A DNA stretch of 11,593 nucleotides from Campylobacterota bacterium (GCA_003561815.1 PWVP01000183.1:1-11593), one strand, 5' to 3'. Counted from the first letter of the stretch, positions 1 through 6,531 are shown. Made by a program: numbers and translations. Notes: generated by a model from the letters alone, not told the origin.

Positions 1-363
1 AAGCTGATGGCGGTACTCACCCAGGCGGCCAAAAAGCTGATGAAGCAGGGGGTCGTCGAAGTGATGCTGGTAGGCGGCACGCGCTACAACCTCCTGACCG
101 GCGAGCTAAAAGACCCGGAGGGCAGGGTGCTGGAGCTAAGCCGAAAGGAGCGCGCTTTGCTAGCGCTTCTAATCAAAAACCGCCACCGTCTGCTAAGTAA
201 GGATGAGATCGCCTATGGGGTCTGGGAGGATGAGATGATGAGTGAGGGGGCGCTTAAGAGTGTACTGGTAAAGCTGCGCCGAAAAGTGGGTCGTGACACC
301 ATTCAGAACATCCCCCATCTGGGCTATCGTCTCGCCCCCACCTCCGGTGAGAGCGAAGCGTGA
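1..363 (+). CDS. OmpR/PhoB-type response regulator, C-terminal DNA-binding part (5' truncated by window edge)
   Basis: The reading frame is open to the first base, so the gene begins outside the window; the ATG at 7 is probably internal. What is visible is about 120 residues: the end of a linker (LTQAAKKLMKQG), then a winged-helix effector domain. The domain shows the usual order of a short beta-hairpin (RYNLLTGELKD), the helix containing LSRKERALLALLIKN, a wing/recognition helix around VWEDEMMSEGALKSVLVKLR, and the closing hairpin NIPHLGYRL. The pattern VW-D, then AL, then LRRK, then GYRL is typical of two-component regulators, with a close match in style to Campylobacterota proteins. The receiver domain with its phospho-aspartate is not in view, so its presence is inferred. 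The partner kinase is not visible. The stop TGA is at 361-363, 112 bp before the protease gene, which has its own possible promoter. Confidence 0.85.
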   Translation, partial: KLMAVLTQAAKKLMKQGVVEVMLVGGTRYNLLTGELKDPEGRVLELSRKERALLALLIKNRHRLLSKDEIAYGVWEDEMMSEGALKSVLVKLRRKVGRDTIQNIPHLGYRLAPTSGESEA

Positions 364-400
364 TGCTAACTTGCCAGCATTCCGGTCCCCGTACCTCCGC

Positions 401-428
401 TTGACATGCAACAGGGTCAGTGTAGCTA
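401..428 (+). promoter_or_regulatory. Possible promoter for the M48 lipoprotein gene
   Basis: A perfect TTGACA at 401-406 is followed after 16 bp by TAGCTA at 423-428, a weak -10. It lies in the 112-bp gap after the regulator gene and about 50 bp before the AGGAG ribosome binding site (466-470) of the protease. The -35 is convincing but the -10 is not. Confidence 0.35.
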
Positions 429-475
429 GAGCGAGTTGCCTCGAAGATGCTTTTTAAAGACTTTTAGGAGAAAAG

Positions 476-1759
476 ATGAAAAGAAGAGATTTTTTGTGCT
501 ACGGAACACTGGCGGGAGCGGGGCTCTGGCTAAGCGGCTGCGCGGTTAATCCGGTTAGTGGACGACGCGAACTGATGTTAATCGATCAAAGCCGCGAAGT
601 CGCCATCGATCGCGCCCACTCCCCCCACCAGATCTCTGCAGATTATGGTGTCGTCACCGATCGGGCGCTGGCAGAGTATCTTGCCGGGGTGGGGCAAAGC
701 ATGGTGGGGCACACCCACCGCCAGGATATGCCCTACCGCTTTTTAGGGGTCAATGCCACCTATATCAACGCCTACGCCTTTCCCGGTGGCACCATCGGCA
801 TCACCCGTGGCATCTTGCTGCAGATGGAGAGCGAAGCGCAGCTAGCAGCGCTGCTAGGACACGAACTGGCTCACATCAACGCCCGCCACACCGCCCAGAG
901 GATGAGCCAGAGTATGCTCGCCTCCATGACGATCGGTGGCCTAAGCGGCGCGATTGAGAGCGAGCGTACCGCTGCGCTGGCCGCCGGGCTGGGCCAGATC
1001 GGTGCGGGCGCTCTACTGGCAGGCTATAGCCGCGATCAGGAGCGCGAAGCGGATCAGCTAGGGCTGGAGTACGCCGTTGCCACCGGTTATGACCCGGCGG
1101 GCATGGTGGATCTTATGGCGATGCTTCAGTCGCTCTCGCAGGGTGAGCCCGGGCGTGTGGAGCTGCTCTTTTCGACCCACCCCATGAGCCGCGAGCGGCA
1201 CGACAGTGCGCTTAGGCAGGCTTCTAGAGTCGATGCAGCCCGCCTGAAGATGCAGCGGGAGCGCTATATGGATCACACCGCCTCTTTGCGGGCGATCGAG
1301 CCAGCGATTGTGGCGCTGCAACGCACCGAGGCGCTCATGGGGGCAGGGCGGCTGGATGAGGCGTTTAGCCAGTGCCAAAGTGCACTGGAGGTGGCACCTG
1401 AAGAGTATGTCGCCTATATTCTGAGTGCGCGCATCCGTCTGGCGCAGGAGAAGCCTTCCGAGGCGCTTACCTATGCCGTTGCCGCGCAGCAGCTCTATCC
1501 GGCAGAGGCGCAAGCGTGGATGCTCTCAGGGCTGGCAGCACTCAATGCTGGACGCTTTAGCTTGGCACTGGATGCGTTTGAGGGGTACGAGAAACGGCTT
1601 GAGGGAAATCCCGCGACACTTTTTTACCGCGGCTACAGTCACGAAAACCTTAAAAATCGCCGCGAAGCCTCACGGTTTTATGAGCAGTTTTTAGAGAGTG
1701 GCGCACAGGGGGCACAGGCGGATCACGCCCGAAAGCGGCTAATAGAGTGGTCGGGATGA
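476..1759 (+). CDS. M48 family metalloprotease lipoprotein with C-terminal TPR repeats (BepA/Oma1-like)
   Basis: A 427-residue predicted zinc endopeptidase of the cell envelope. The N-terminus MKRRDF, a hydrophobic stretch and LSGC give a lipobox with Cys22 as the lipidated residue; the RRDFL motif also resembles a twin-arginine signal, so Tat export is possible. The M48 active site HELAH is at residues 129-133, and the third zinc ligand is probably Glu189 in EREAD. The N-terminal catalytic part (to about 270) is followed by about 150 residues of helical pairs with TPR character (for example GRLDEAFSQCQSALEVAP and ALNAGRFSLALDAFEGYE). That architecture is known from BepA, which degrades misassembled outer-membrane proteins; the same role here is inferred. 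The ATG at 476 is preceded by AGGAG at 466-470. The last four codons lie inside the 3' end of an antisense tRNA-Pro. Confidence 0.9.
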   Translation: MKRRDFLCYGTLAGAGLWLSGCAVNPVSGRRELMLIDQSREVAIDRAHSPHQISADYGVVTDRALAEYLAGVGQSMVGHTHRQDMPYRFLGVNATYINAYAFPGGTIGITRGILLQMESEAQLAALLGHELAHINARHTAQRMSQSMLASMTIGGLSGAIESERTAALAAGLGQIGAGALLAGYSRDQEREADQLGLEYAVATGYDPAGMVDLMAMLQSLSQGEPGRVELLFSTHPMSRERHDSALRQASRVDAARLKMQRERYMDHTASLRAIEPAIVALQRTEALMGAGRLDEAFSQCQSALEVAPEEYVAYILSARIRLAQEKPSEALTYAVAAQQLYPAEAQAWMLSGLAALNAGRFSLALDAFEGYEKRLEGNPATLFYRGYSHENLKNRREASRFYEQFLESGAQGAQADHARKRLIEWSG

Positions 1760-1825
1760 GAGGATTCGAACCTCCGGCCTCGTCGTCCCGAACGACGCGC
1801 GCTAACCAGGCTGCGCTACATCCCG
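1748..1825 (-). tRNA. tRNA-Pro (anticodon CGG, reads CCG)
   Basis: Read on the minus strand, the 78 nt fold as a complete cloverleaf. The acceptor stem is CGGGATG/CATCCCG, the D-stem is GCGC/GCGC with a GG-containing loop, and the anticodon stem is CGTCG/CGACG with loop TTCGGGA, giving anticodon CGG. A five-base variable loop is followed by the T-stem GGAGG/CCTCT with loop TTCGAAT, discriminator A, and a genome-encoded CCA (1748-1750). C at position 1 of the acceptor is typical of bacterial tRNA-Pro. The 3' end overlaps the last 12 bp of the M48 protease gene on the opposite strand, so both genes are fixed by the same bases there. Confidence 0.97.
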
Positions 1826-1841
1826 CAAATGAAGCGGCGAG

Positions 1842-1847
1842 ATTATA
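1842..1847 (-). promoter_or_regulatory. -10 box of the tRNA-Pro promoter
   Basis: A perfect TATAAT on the minus strand (preceded by GTG) ends 16 bp before the tRNA 5' end. No recognisable -35 lies 17 bp upstream, which is common for sigma-70 promoters in Campylobacterota. Confidence 0.65.
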
Positions 1848-1874
1848 CACACTCGTTTTTGAAATGGGGCTAAA

Positions 1875-2084
1875 GTGAGCGACCCTGAGGAGCTCAGACG
1901 GGCCGAGCTGGCTTTTAAAGCGTTTAGCCACATGGGCCTGGAGGGCAAACGCCACGCCCTAAAGCGCTGGATAGCAGATCAGGATTCCGACGAGATCAAG
2001 CAGCTGGCACTGCTTATGGCGGTTTTGATCCTCAAAGAGAAGATGCGCCTAAATCGCCTTCGCGCGATCAGCCAGCGGTGCTAA
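1875..2084 (+). CDS. Small hypothetical protein (69 aa)
   Basis: A GTG-started frame of 69 codons filling the space between the tRNA promoter and the convergent RHH gene. The product is charged and looks all-helical (MSDPEELRRAELAFKAFSH at the N-terminus, then a segment QLALLMAVLILKEKMRLNRL that is amphipathic rather than a clear membrane helix). A GGGG at 1866-1869 could act as a ribosome binding site. No family is recognised. In favour of a real gene: base composition and codon use match the neighbours, no competing frame covers the stretch, and the stop lies 4 bp from the end of the next gene. Short length keeps confidence moderate. Confidence 0.55.
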   Translation: MSDPEELRRAELAFKAFSHMGLEGKRHALKRWIADQDSDEIKQLALLMAVLILKEKMRLNRLRAISQRC

Positions 2085-2088
2085 TCTC

Positions 2089-2304
2089 TCAAGCATTTAC
2101 AGCCCTACGCATCTCGTTTAGTCCGATCGTTTGCGACTCGCCACGCCTGATTGCGTCGATCTCCTGCGTGGCGTGGAGCGCGTCGAAATAGTCGTAAAGC
2201 GCCTCGCGCACGATTTGAGCCTTCTTTTTTCCGAGCTCTCGCGCTTGTCGATCAAGCTCCTCTAGCAGCTCTGGCTCGAAGGTGAAGCTCATCTTTTGCA
2301 TCAT
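2089..2304 (-). CDS. Ribbon-helix-helix (CopG-like) protein, orphan antitoxin-like regulator
   Basis: A 71-residue protein with an N-terminal ribbon-helix-helix fold. The beta-strand is KMSFTFEPELL, helix 1 is LLEELDRQARELG, the turn is KKKAQ, and helix 2 is IVREALYDYFDAL. The rest (IDAIRRGESQTIGLNEMRRA) resembles the toxin-binding tail of small antitoxins. Such proteins bind DNA as dimers through the paired N-terminal strands and often repress their own promoter. The start is ATG at 2304, preceded by AAAGGAT; a second ATG follows at once. No toxin gene sits next to it: downstream is the convergent 69-codon gene, and upstream is about 180 bp of non-coding DNA. It is therefore an orphan antitoxin remnant or a stand-alone regulator. 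Confidence 0.75.
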   Translation of the reverse strand: MMQKMSFTFEPELLEELDRQARELGKKKAQIVREALYDYFDALHATQEIDAIRRGESQTIGLNEMRRAVNA

Positions 2305-2334
2305 CTTTCTATCCTTTGCTTGAGTTCACAGTGT

Positions 2335-2340
2335 ATCTTA
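2335..2340 (-). promoter_or_regulatory. Possible -10 box upstream of the RHH gene
   Basis: TAAGAT on the minus strand, about 30 bp before the ATG and just before the ribosome binding site region. No good -35 is seen. The rest of the gap between this gene and the fructosamine kinase stop (2341-2482) holds nothing that I recognise. Confidence 0.3.
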
Positions 2341-2482
2341 GTAAGGTTCAGATGAAAACTCACTGGCTCTCCCATTTTCAAGAGAATAGATATTATGTTA
2401 ACTAAACATAGAAGAGGATGTTTGCCAGCAAGTGTGGGATGGTCTGCGGTGTATGGTGGTTGGTGCGCCTGGAGTGCGGTTG

Positions 2483-3361
2483 TTATCCAATCTCAGAGAG
2501 CAGCCAGTCGAGGTGGTGTTCGACGCTTGAGAGGTAGGAGGTGCCAAAGAGGTTGAAGTGGTTGAGCAGGTGGTAGAGGTTATAAAGCGTGTGGCGCTGT
2601 CGGTAATCACTCGGCAGTGGCCGTAGCTCTCGATAGGCGCCATAGAAGCGATCGCTAAAGCCGCCAAAGAGTCCGGTCATGGCCAGATCGGCCTCACTGT
2701 CACCCAGATAGACCGCCGGATCGTAAAGCATTGGCGCACCCGCCTCATTAAAGCCGATATTGCCCCGCCAGAGATCGCCATGAAGCAGCGAGACGGGTGG
2801 ACGACTGCTTAGAAGCACCCCACCCCGCTCGATAAGCCGATCGAGCTTTTTGAGCACACCCTTTGGTGCGCGGTTTGAAGCGGCACACCCATACTGGTAG
2901 CCAAGCCGCTGATTGAGAAAGAAATGTTGCCAGCAGTGGCTGGGTGTGTTGATCTGGGGCGTGGTGCCGATAAAGTTATCCCGCCGCCAACCAAAGTGCT
3001 CAGCACTTTGGTGACTATGGAGCGCTGCGAGCATCCGCCCTGCCCGCTCCCAGTCAGGTGGCCCACTCAAGCTCTGCCACGGCTGGACTAAAGCGGCATA
3101 ACGATCGACTTTCCCTAGAAAGATCACACGCGGCACAGGGGTAGATGTATCGGCGAGCGCCTCCAGGCCATCGGCTTCGGCCTCAAAAAGTGGTCTATAG
3201 GAGAGCGGGCCGCTCTTAAGAAAGAGAGGCCCGCGGGAGGTCTCCAACCGATAGGCGGCAGCGATATCGCCACCGCCTATCGGTTGGGTTTTTGAGATTT
3301 TAAGCGCCGGTTGGCCCAGCGCTTTTTGAAGTGCGCTGGATAGCGCAGGCCCTATCACCAC
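2483..3361 (-). CDS. Fructosamine kinase family protein (FN3K/ketosamine-3-kinase-like), third gene of the encapsulin operon
   Basis: A 292-residue protein-kinase-fold enzyme. Members phosphorylate the sugar adduct on glycated lysines or small amines, which destabilises it and frees the amine. The N-lobe includes the GGGDIAAAYRLET loop and FLKSG, where Lys is the likely ATP-binding lysine. The catalytic loop is HGDLWRGN (His194, Asp196, Asn201), followed by the metal-binding DPAVYLGDSEADLAMT (Asp214). GDLWxGN and DPAxYxGxxExDLAM distinguish it from general aminoglycoside phosphotransferases. Length matches the family. The start is GTG: 3361 or the adjacent GTG at 3358, the latter giving a GTGA overlap with the encapsulin stop, so translation is probably coupled. 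The C-terminus (LDWLLSEIG) lacks an encapsulin cargo peptide. The true substrate is unknown. Confidence 0.9.
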   Translation of the reverse strand: MVIGPALSSALQKALGQPALKISKTQPIGGGDIAAAYRLETSRGPLFLKSGPLSYRPLFEAEADGLEALADTSTPVPRVIFLGKVDRYAALVQPWQSLSGPPDWERAGRMLAALHSHQSAEHFGWRRDNFIGTTPQINTPSHCWQHFFLNQRLGYQYGCAASNRAPKGVLKKLDRLIERGGVLLSSRPPVSLLHGDLWRGNIGFNEAGAPMLYDPAVYLGDSEADLAMTGLFGGFSDRFYGAYRELRPLPSDYRQRHTLYNLYHLLNHFNLFGTSYLSSVEHHLDWLLSEIG

Positions 3362-4155
3362 TCCAGAGCGATAGCCGCCTCAGGGGTTTTGATGCGGAAT
3401 GTGAGCGTCTCAAACAAGAAGAGCTCGTGCCCGCTTGAGGTCTCTTTCTGATACCCCATCCCTATGTCCATACCGCTTAGGATCTCGAAATCTCCGCCAC
3501 GCAGACTCATCACCATCGCACCTTTGCTCAGCGCAGGCGCGGTGATTACCTCGCCGCCCTGAAGCAGTTCGCTAAGCTTCTTGGTCAGCGGATAGCCCGC
3601 ATTACCCGCCACACTAAAGAGTTTGGCGTAGTACTGCGGCTGAATCAGCAGCGCGTAGGGGCCCTCTACCTGATCGTTGGCCAGGGTTTTCACCGCTTCG
3701 GCCACACCGGGCAGAATATCATCGCCTTTGACTTTAACCGGCTTCTGCTCAAGCGATTCGACAATCCCGCCGATACCCGCCTTTTTGAAGCCGTCGAAGA
3801 TCAGACTGTTTTCGGCATCACAAAGAGCGCGAGCAGCCTTAACGATCGGCTCGGCATCAAAGGCGTTGGCCCCACGCATCAGCAGCTCCAGCTCGCTCTC
3901 TTTGATCTCAAAGGGCACCTTCAGCTCCACCACAGCCAGGCTCTCGCGCACCCCAACCGATGCGCCGCCTAGCTTCTCTTTCGCGCTTGTGACGCGACCG
4001 GTGTTCACACTGGAAAAAGCCAGTCCGTGCGGGCCGTCAAAATCCACCACTTTTCGACCGGTGAGGTGCTTGGCAAAAACCGCCTGCGCCTCCTCCTCCA
4101 GTGTGCTCCAGATCGCCTCTGAGAAGGGGGCTTTGTTTCGCTTTAAAATATCCAT
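3355..4155 (-). CDS. enc: Encapsulin nanocompartment shell protein, family 1 (HK97 fold)
   Basis: A 266-residue shell protein, the usual length for family 1 encapsulins (the Thermotoga protein has 264). It can be followed along that family end to end: the N-terminal MDILKRNKAPFSEAIW helix, GRKVVDFDGPHG, then EGPYALLIQPQYYAKL, RGGDFEILSGMDIGMGY, and the terminal FETLTFRIKTPEAAIALEW. Such proteins self-assemble into icosahedral shells, and the N-terminal helix and P-domain form the inner binding site for cargo tails. The tryptophan reported to bind flavin in the Thermotoga shell does not appear to be conserved here (ESELELLMRG occupies that stretch). The start ATG at 4155 is 2 bp after the ferritin stop, with an AAAGGAAA ribosome binding site inside the end of that gene. 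The stop overlaps the fructosamine kinase start. Confidence 0.95.
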   Translation of the reverse strand: MDILKRNKAPFSEAIWSTLEEEAQAVFAKHLTGRKVVDFDGPHGLAFSSVNTGRVTSAKEKLGGASVGVRESLAVVELKVPFEIKESELELLMRGANAFDAEPIVKAARALCDAENSLIFDGFKKAGIGGIVESLEQKPVKVKGDDILPGVAEAVKTLANDQVEGPYALLIQPQYYAKLFSVAGNAGYPLTKKLSELLQGGEVITAPALSKGAMVMSLRGGDFEILSGMDIGMGYQKETSSGHELFLFETLTFRIKTPEAAIALEW

Positions 4156-4157
4156 TT

Positions 4158-4535
4158 CTATTTTCCTTTCCGTTTGAGACTGCCGATATTCAGACCCTTT
4201 TTAGGGGGGGTGCTACCGCCTTCGCTGCCGCCATCTTTTCCGGTCATCGCCTGTTCGGCGGCGACGATGGAGCCCTCTTGAAACATAATCTCGCGGATCA
4301 TCTCATCCCAGGTGGGGTTCTGACGACGCAGCCACTCAATCCCCATCACCGCATGCTCAATCTCCTCATCGCGGTGGTGCTCCATAATGGCGCGCACCTC
4401 AGGGTCGTTGGTTGCCGCCGCTCGCTGGTTGTACCAATCCACCGCCTCAAGCTCCTCTATGGTGCTCTGAATAACGCGGTGATAATCCTTCACCTCTTCG
4501 GGCAGATTCTCTTCATGCAAACCTTCACTGGCCAT
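4158..4535 (-). CDS. Encapsulated ferritin (EncFtn) cargo protein with C-terminal encapsulin-loading peptide
   Basis: A 125-residue ferritin-like protein that oxidises Fe(II) and delivers it for mineral storage inside the encapsulin shell. Known EncFtn is a two-helix protein whose ferroxidase centre forms only between subunits. The key residues are present: Glu27, Glu28, Glu30 and Trp34 in EELEAVDW, and Glu58 and His61 in DEEIEH, matching the spacing E-x-E-x-x-x-W and E-x-x-H of the Rhodospirillum rubrum protein (shifted by four). A flexible Gly/Ser/Pro linker (about residues 98-113) leads to LNIGSLKRK at the very end, a clear match to the LTVGSLRR-type cargo-loading peptide. The start ATG at 4535 has AAGGAG upstream. 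It is the first gene of the operon and lies immediately before the shell gene. Confidence 0.95.
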   Translation of the reverse strand: MASEGLHEENLPEEVKDYHRVIQSTIEELEAVDWYNQRAAATNDPEVRAIMEHHRDEEIEHAVMGIEWLRRQNPTWDEMIREIMFQEGSIVAAEQAMTGKDGGSEGGSTPPKKGLNIGSLKRKGK

Positions 4536-4552
4536 CCACTTCTCCTTTATGT

Positions 4553-4567
4553 GTTAACGCCGCTAAC
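4553..4567 (-). promoter_or_regulatory. 15-bp near-palindrome overlapping the encapsulin operon -10 region (putative operator)
   Basis: Minus strand GTTAGCGGCGTTAAC: six of the seven base pairs around the central G are complementary and the seventh is G-T. It abuts and overlaps the proposed -10 box and covers the expected transcription start, where a repressor would act. It does not resemble a Fur box that I would name with confidence, so the cognate regulator is unknown. Confidence 0.4.
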
Positions 4568-4595
4568 GATAGCAAAAAGATCCTTGAGGGGTCAA
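4566..4595 (-). promoter_or_regulatory. Promoter of the EncFtn-encapsulin-fructosamine kinase operon
   Basis: On the minus strand TTGACC (4595-4590) is followed after 18 bp by TATCGT (4571-4566), about 30 bp before the EncFtn start. The -35 matches five of six consensus positions and the -10 four of six. It lies in the 161-bp gap between typA and EncFtn. Confidence 0.5.
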
Positions 4596-4662
4596 TAATT
4601 TTTTTCATCACGGGGCAGATTGGGTGAGTCTCGGGGGTAAATAATACGGCTTAAGGGGGCTG

Positions 4663-4687
4663 CCCGGCAGCTTCAGGCGCTGCCGGG
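4663..4687 (-). terminator. GC-rich hairpin downstream of typA (terminator-like, no U-tract)
   Basis: CCCGGCAGC and GCTGCCGGG form a perfect 9-bp stem around a 7-nt loop, starting 9 bp after the typA stop codon. There is no run of T after the stem on the typA strand (CAGCCCCCTT follows), so it is a weak fit to a classical intrinsic terminator. It may protect the mRNA 3' end or separate typA from the encapsulin operon. Confidence 0.5.
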
Positions 4688-4696
4688 AAAGGTGGA

Positions 4697-6496
4697 TTAA
4701 TCTTTCTTGGCCCGCTTTCGCATATTGGGCTCGAGGATCTTTTTGCGGATTCGGATGTTTTTAGGGGTCACCTCCACCAGCTCATCATCCTCGATCCACT
4801 CCAGAGCGTTTTCGAGCGTAATCTCACGAGGCGGCACGATCTTGATCGCATCGTCAGCACCGGAGGCGCGCACATTGGTCAGCTGCTTGCCTTTGATCGG
4901 GTTGACATCCAGATCGTTAGGCCGCGCATGCTCGCCAATCACCATGCCCACATAGACCTTCGTCTGCGGATGGATAAACATGATGCCGCGATCCTGGAGA
5001 TTAAAGATACTATAGGAGAGCGCTTCGCCCTTCTCCATCGAGATAAGTGCGCCGTTGGTGCGGCTCTCCACACTGCCGGAGTAGGGGCGATACTCTAAAA
5101 AGGAGTGGTTCATCACCCCCTCGCCTTTTGTCTCGGTCAAAAACTGATTTCTCAGGCCGATGAGGCCCCGCGCAGGAATCTCAAACTCCATCCGGGTCGA
5201 ACCAGAACCCATCGGCACCATCGCCTTCATCTCCGCTTTTCGTTTACCCAGCTTCTCGATGACCGAGCCGGAAAACTCCTCGGGCACATCCACCACCAGA
5301 TGCTCAAAGGTCTCCATGCGAACCCCCGCCTCCTCTTTCACGATCACCTCCGGACGGGCGATAGCAAACTCAAACCCCTCCCGGCGCATATTCTCCGCCA
5401 GAACGGTGATCTGAAGCTCACCCCGGCCGGAGACCTTAAAGCGGCCATCGCCCACCTCTTCGTATTTCATGGCGATGTTGGTGTTCATCTCCTTCTCCAG
5501 CCGATCGCGCAGCTTGTTAGAGGTGACATGTTTACCTTCGGTGCCCGCCAGCGGTGAATCGTTGACCGAGAGCATTACCGAGAGGGTCGGTTCCTCGATA
5601 TGGAGCGGATCAAGCGGCATCGGATTGGCCGGATCGACGAGGCTATCGCCCACATCGATGGTCTCAAACCCGGCAATCGCCACGATATCACCCGCGCCCG
5701 CCTCTTCGATCTCCATACGCGCCAGACCGTGAAAGCCAATCAGCTTGGTGATGCGACCGCTGAGCTTTTCGCCATCGGCTTTGACCAGCTGTAGGGTTTG
5801 GCCCTTTTTAAGCTGCCCATTAAAGATACGGGTGATGCCGATTTTGCCGACATAGTTGTCGTAGTCCAGTGTAAAAACCTGCGCCTGGATCGGGTTCTCT
5901 TCAGTGCCACTCGGAGCGGGGACCTCTTTAATAATGGTCTCAAAAAGCGGCTGGAGATCTTTGCCCTCCTCCTCTAAGGAGAGTTTGGCAAAGCCATTAA
6001 TCCCGGAAGCGTAGAGGATGGGAAACTCCAGCTGCTCTTCGCTGGCATCCATATCCACCAGCAGGTCAAACACCTCATTGATCACCCGATCGGGCTCGGC
6101 GGCGGGCTTATCGACTTTGTTGACCACCACGATGGGGCGGATACCAAATCCGATCGCCTTTTTGACCACGAATTTGGTCTGGGGCATCACCCCCTCCTGG
6201 GCGTCCACAAGCAGCAGCACGCTATCAACCATCTTCAAGACCCGCTCCACCTCACCGCCGAAGTCGGCGTGTCCGGGGGTGTCGATGATATTAAACTTGA
6301 AATCCTTGTAGCGGATGGCGGTGTTTTTTGAGAGGATGGTGATGCCACGCTCGCGCTCTAGCGCGTTGGAGTCCATCGCCCGCTCATCGACCTGCTCGTG
6401 GTCACCAAAGGTGCCCGATTGACGCAGCAGACCGTCAACCAGTGTGGTTTTGCCGTGGTCCACATGGGCGATCACGGCGATGTTTCGAATGTTCAT
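4697..6496 (-). CDS. typA: GTP-binding protein TypA/BipA, ribosome-associated translational GTPase
   Basis: A 599-residue EF-G-like GTPase that binds the 70S ribosome and is known to help 50S assembly and stress or low-temperature growth. The G domain has all motifs: AHVDHGKTT (P-loop, residues 10-18), RGITI, DTPGHADFGGEVER, and NKVDKP. These are followed by the EF-Tu-like domain 2 (QAQVFTLDYDNYVGKIGITR), the RGELQITVLAENMRREGFE region, and the TypA-specific C-terminus (GSGSTRMEFEIPARGLIGLR, then NRxRASGADDAIKI-like NVRASGADDAIKIV). Length is normal for the family. The start chosen is ATG at 6496 (MNIRNIAVI), which agrees with family N-termini; an upstream TTG at 6526 would overlap the promoter -10 box. 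AGGGA sits about 11 bp before the ATG, rather far. Confidence 0.97.
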   Translation of the reverse strand: MNIRNIAVIAHVDHGKTTLVDGLLRQSGTFGDHEQVDERAMDSNALERERGITILSKNTAIRYKDFKFNIIDTPGHADFGGEVERVLKMVDSVLLLVDAQEGVMPQTKFVVKKAIGFGIRPIVVVNKVDKPAAEPDRVINEVFDLLVDMDASEEQLEFPILYASGINGFAKLSLEEEGKDLQPLFETIIKEVPAPSGTEENPIQAQVFTLDYDNYVGKIGITRIFNGQLKKGQTLQLVKADGEKLSGRITKLIGFHGLARMEIEEAGAGDIVAIAGFETIDVGDSLVDPANPMPLDPLHIEEPTLSVMLSVNDSPLAGTEGKHVTSNKLRDRLEKEMNTNIAMKYEEVGDGRFKVSGRGELQITVLAENMRREGFEFAIARPEVIVKEEAGVRMETFEHLVVDVPEEFSGSVIEKLGKRKAEMKAMVPMGSGSTRMEFEIPARGLIGLRNQFLTETKGEGVMNHSFLEYRPYSGSVESRTNGALISMEKGEALSYSIFNLQDRGIMFIHPQTKVYVGMVIGEHARPNDLDVNPIKGKQLTNVRASGADDAIKIVPPREITLENALEWIEDDELVEVTPKNIRIRKKILEPNMRKRAKKD

Positions 6497-6525
6497 CAGA
6501 TAGGCTTTCCCTGAAAAGTCGCGCA

Positions 6526-6531
6526 ATTATA
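6526..6531 (-). promoter_or_regulatory. -10 box of the typA promoter
   Basis: Perfect TATAAT on the minus strand (context GGGTATAATTG), about 30 bp before the chosen ATG. No convincing -35 is present. Its position supports the ATG at 6496 over the TTG at 6526 as the typA start. Confidence 0.6.

Noticed and set aside
2398..2667. Minus-strand 89-codon frame at the end of the fructosamine kinase
   Set aside because: It mostly overlaps the kinase gene in another frame, is Thr/Ser-rich low-complexity, and has no ribosome binding site of note.
2483..3361. Aminoglycoside phosphotransferase (resistance gene)
   Set aside because: The kinase fold is shared, but GDLWRGN and DPAVYLGDSEADLAM are fructosamine kinase signatures.
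4101..4598. Plus-strand 165-codon frame opposite EncFtn
   Set aside because: It covers the promoter and all of EncFtn in antisense and has no protein-like motifs; EncFtn is certain.
4707..5794. Several long plus-strand open frames opposite typA
   Set aside because: They are antisense shadows of a gene with strong GC codon bias; the minus-strand frame matches TypA throughout.
6497..6526. N-terminal extension of typA to a TTG at 6526
   Set aside because: The extra ten residues are not part of the TypA family N-terminus, and the TTG overlaps the perfect TATAAT box; MNIRN at 6496 fits.
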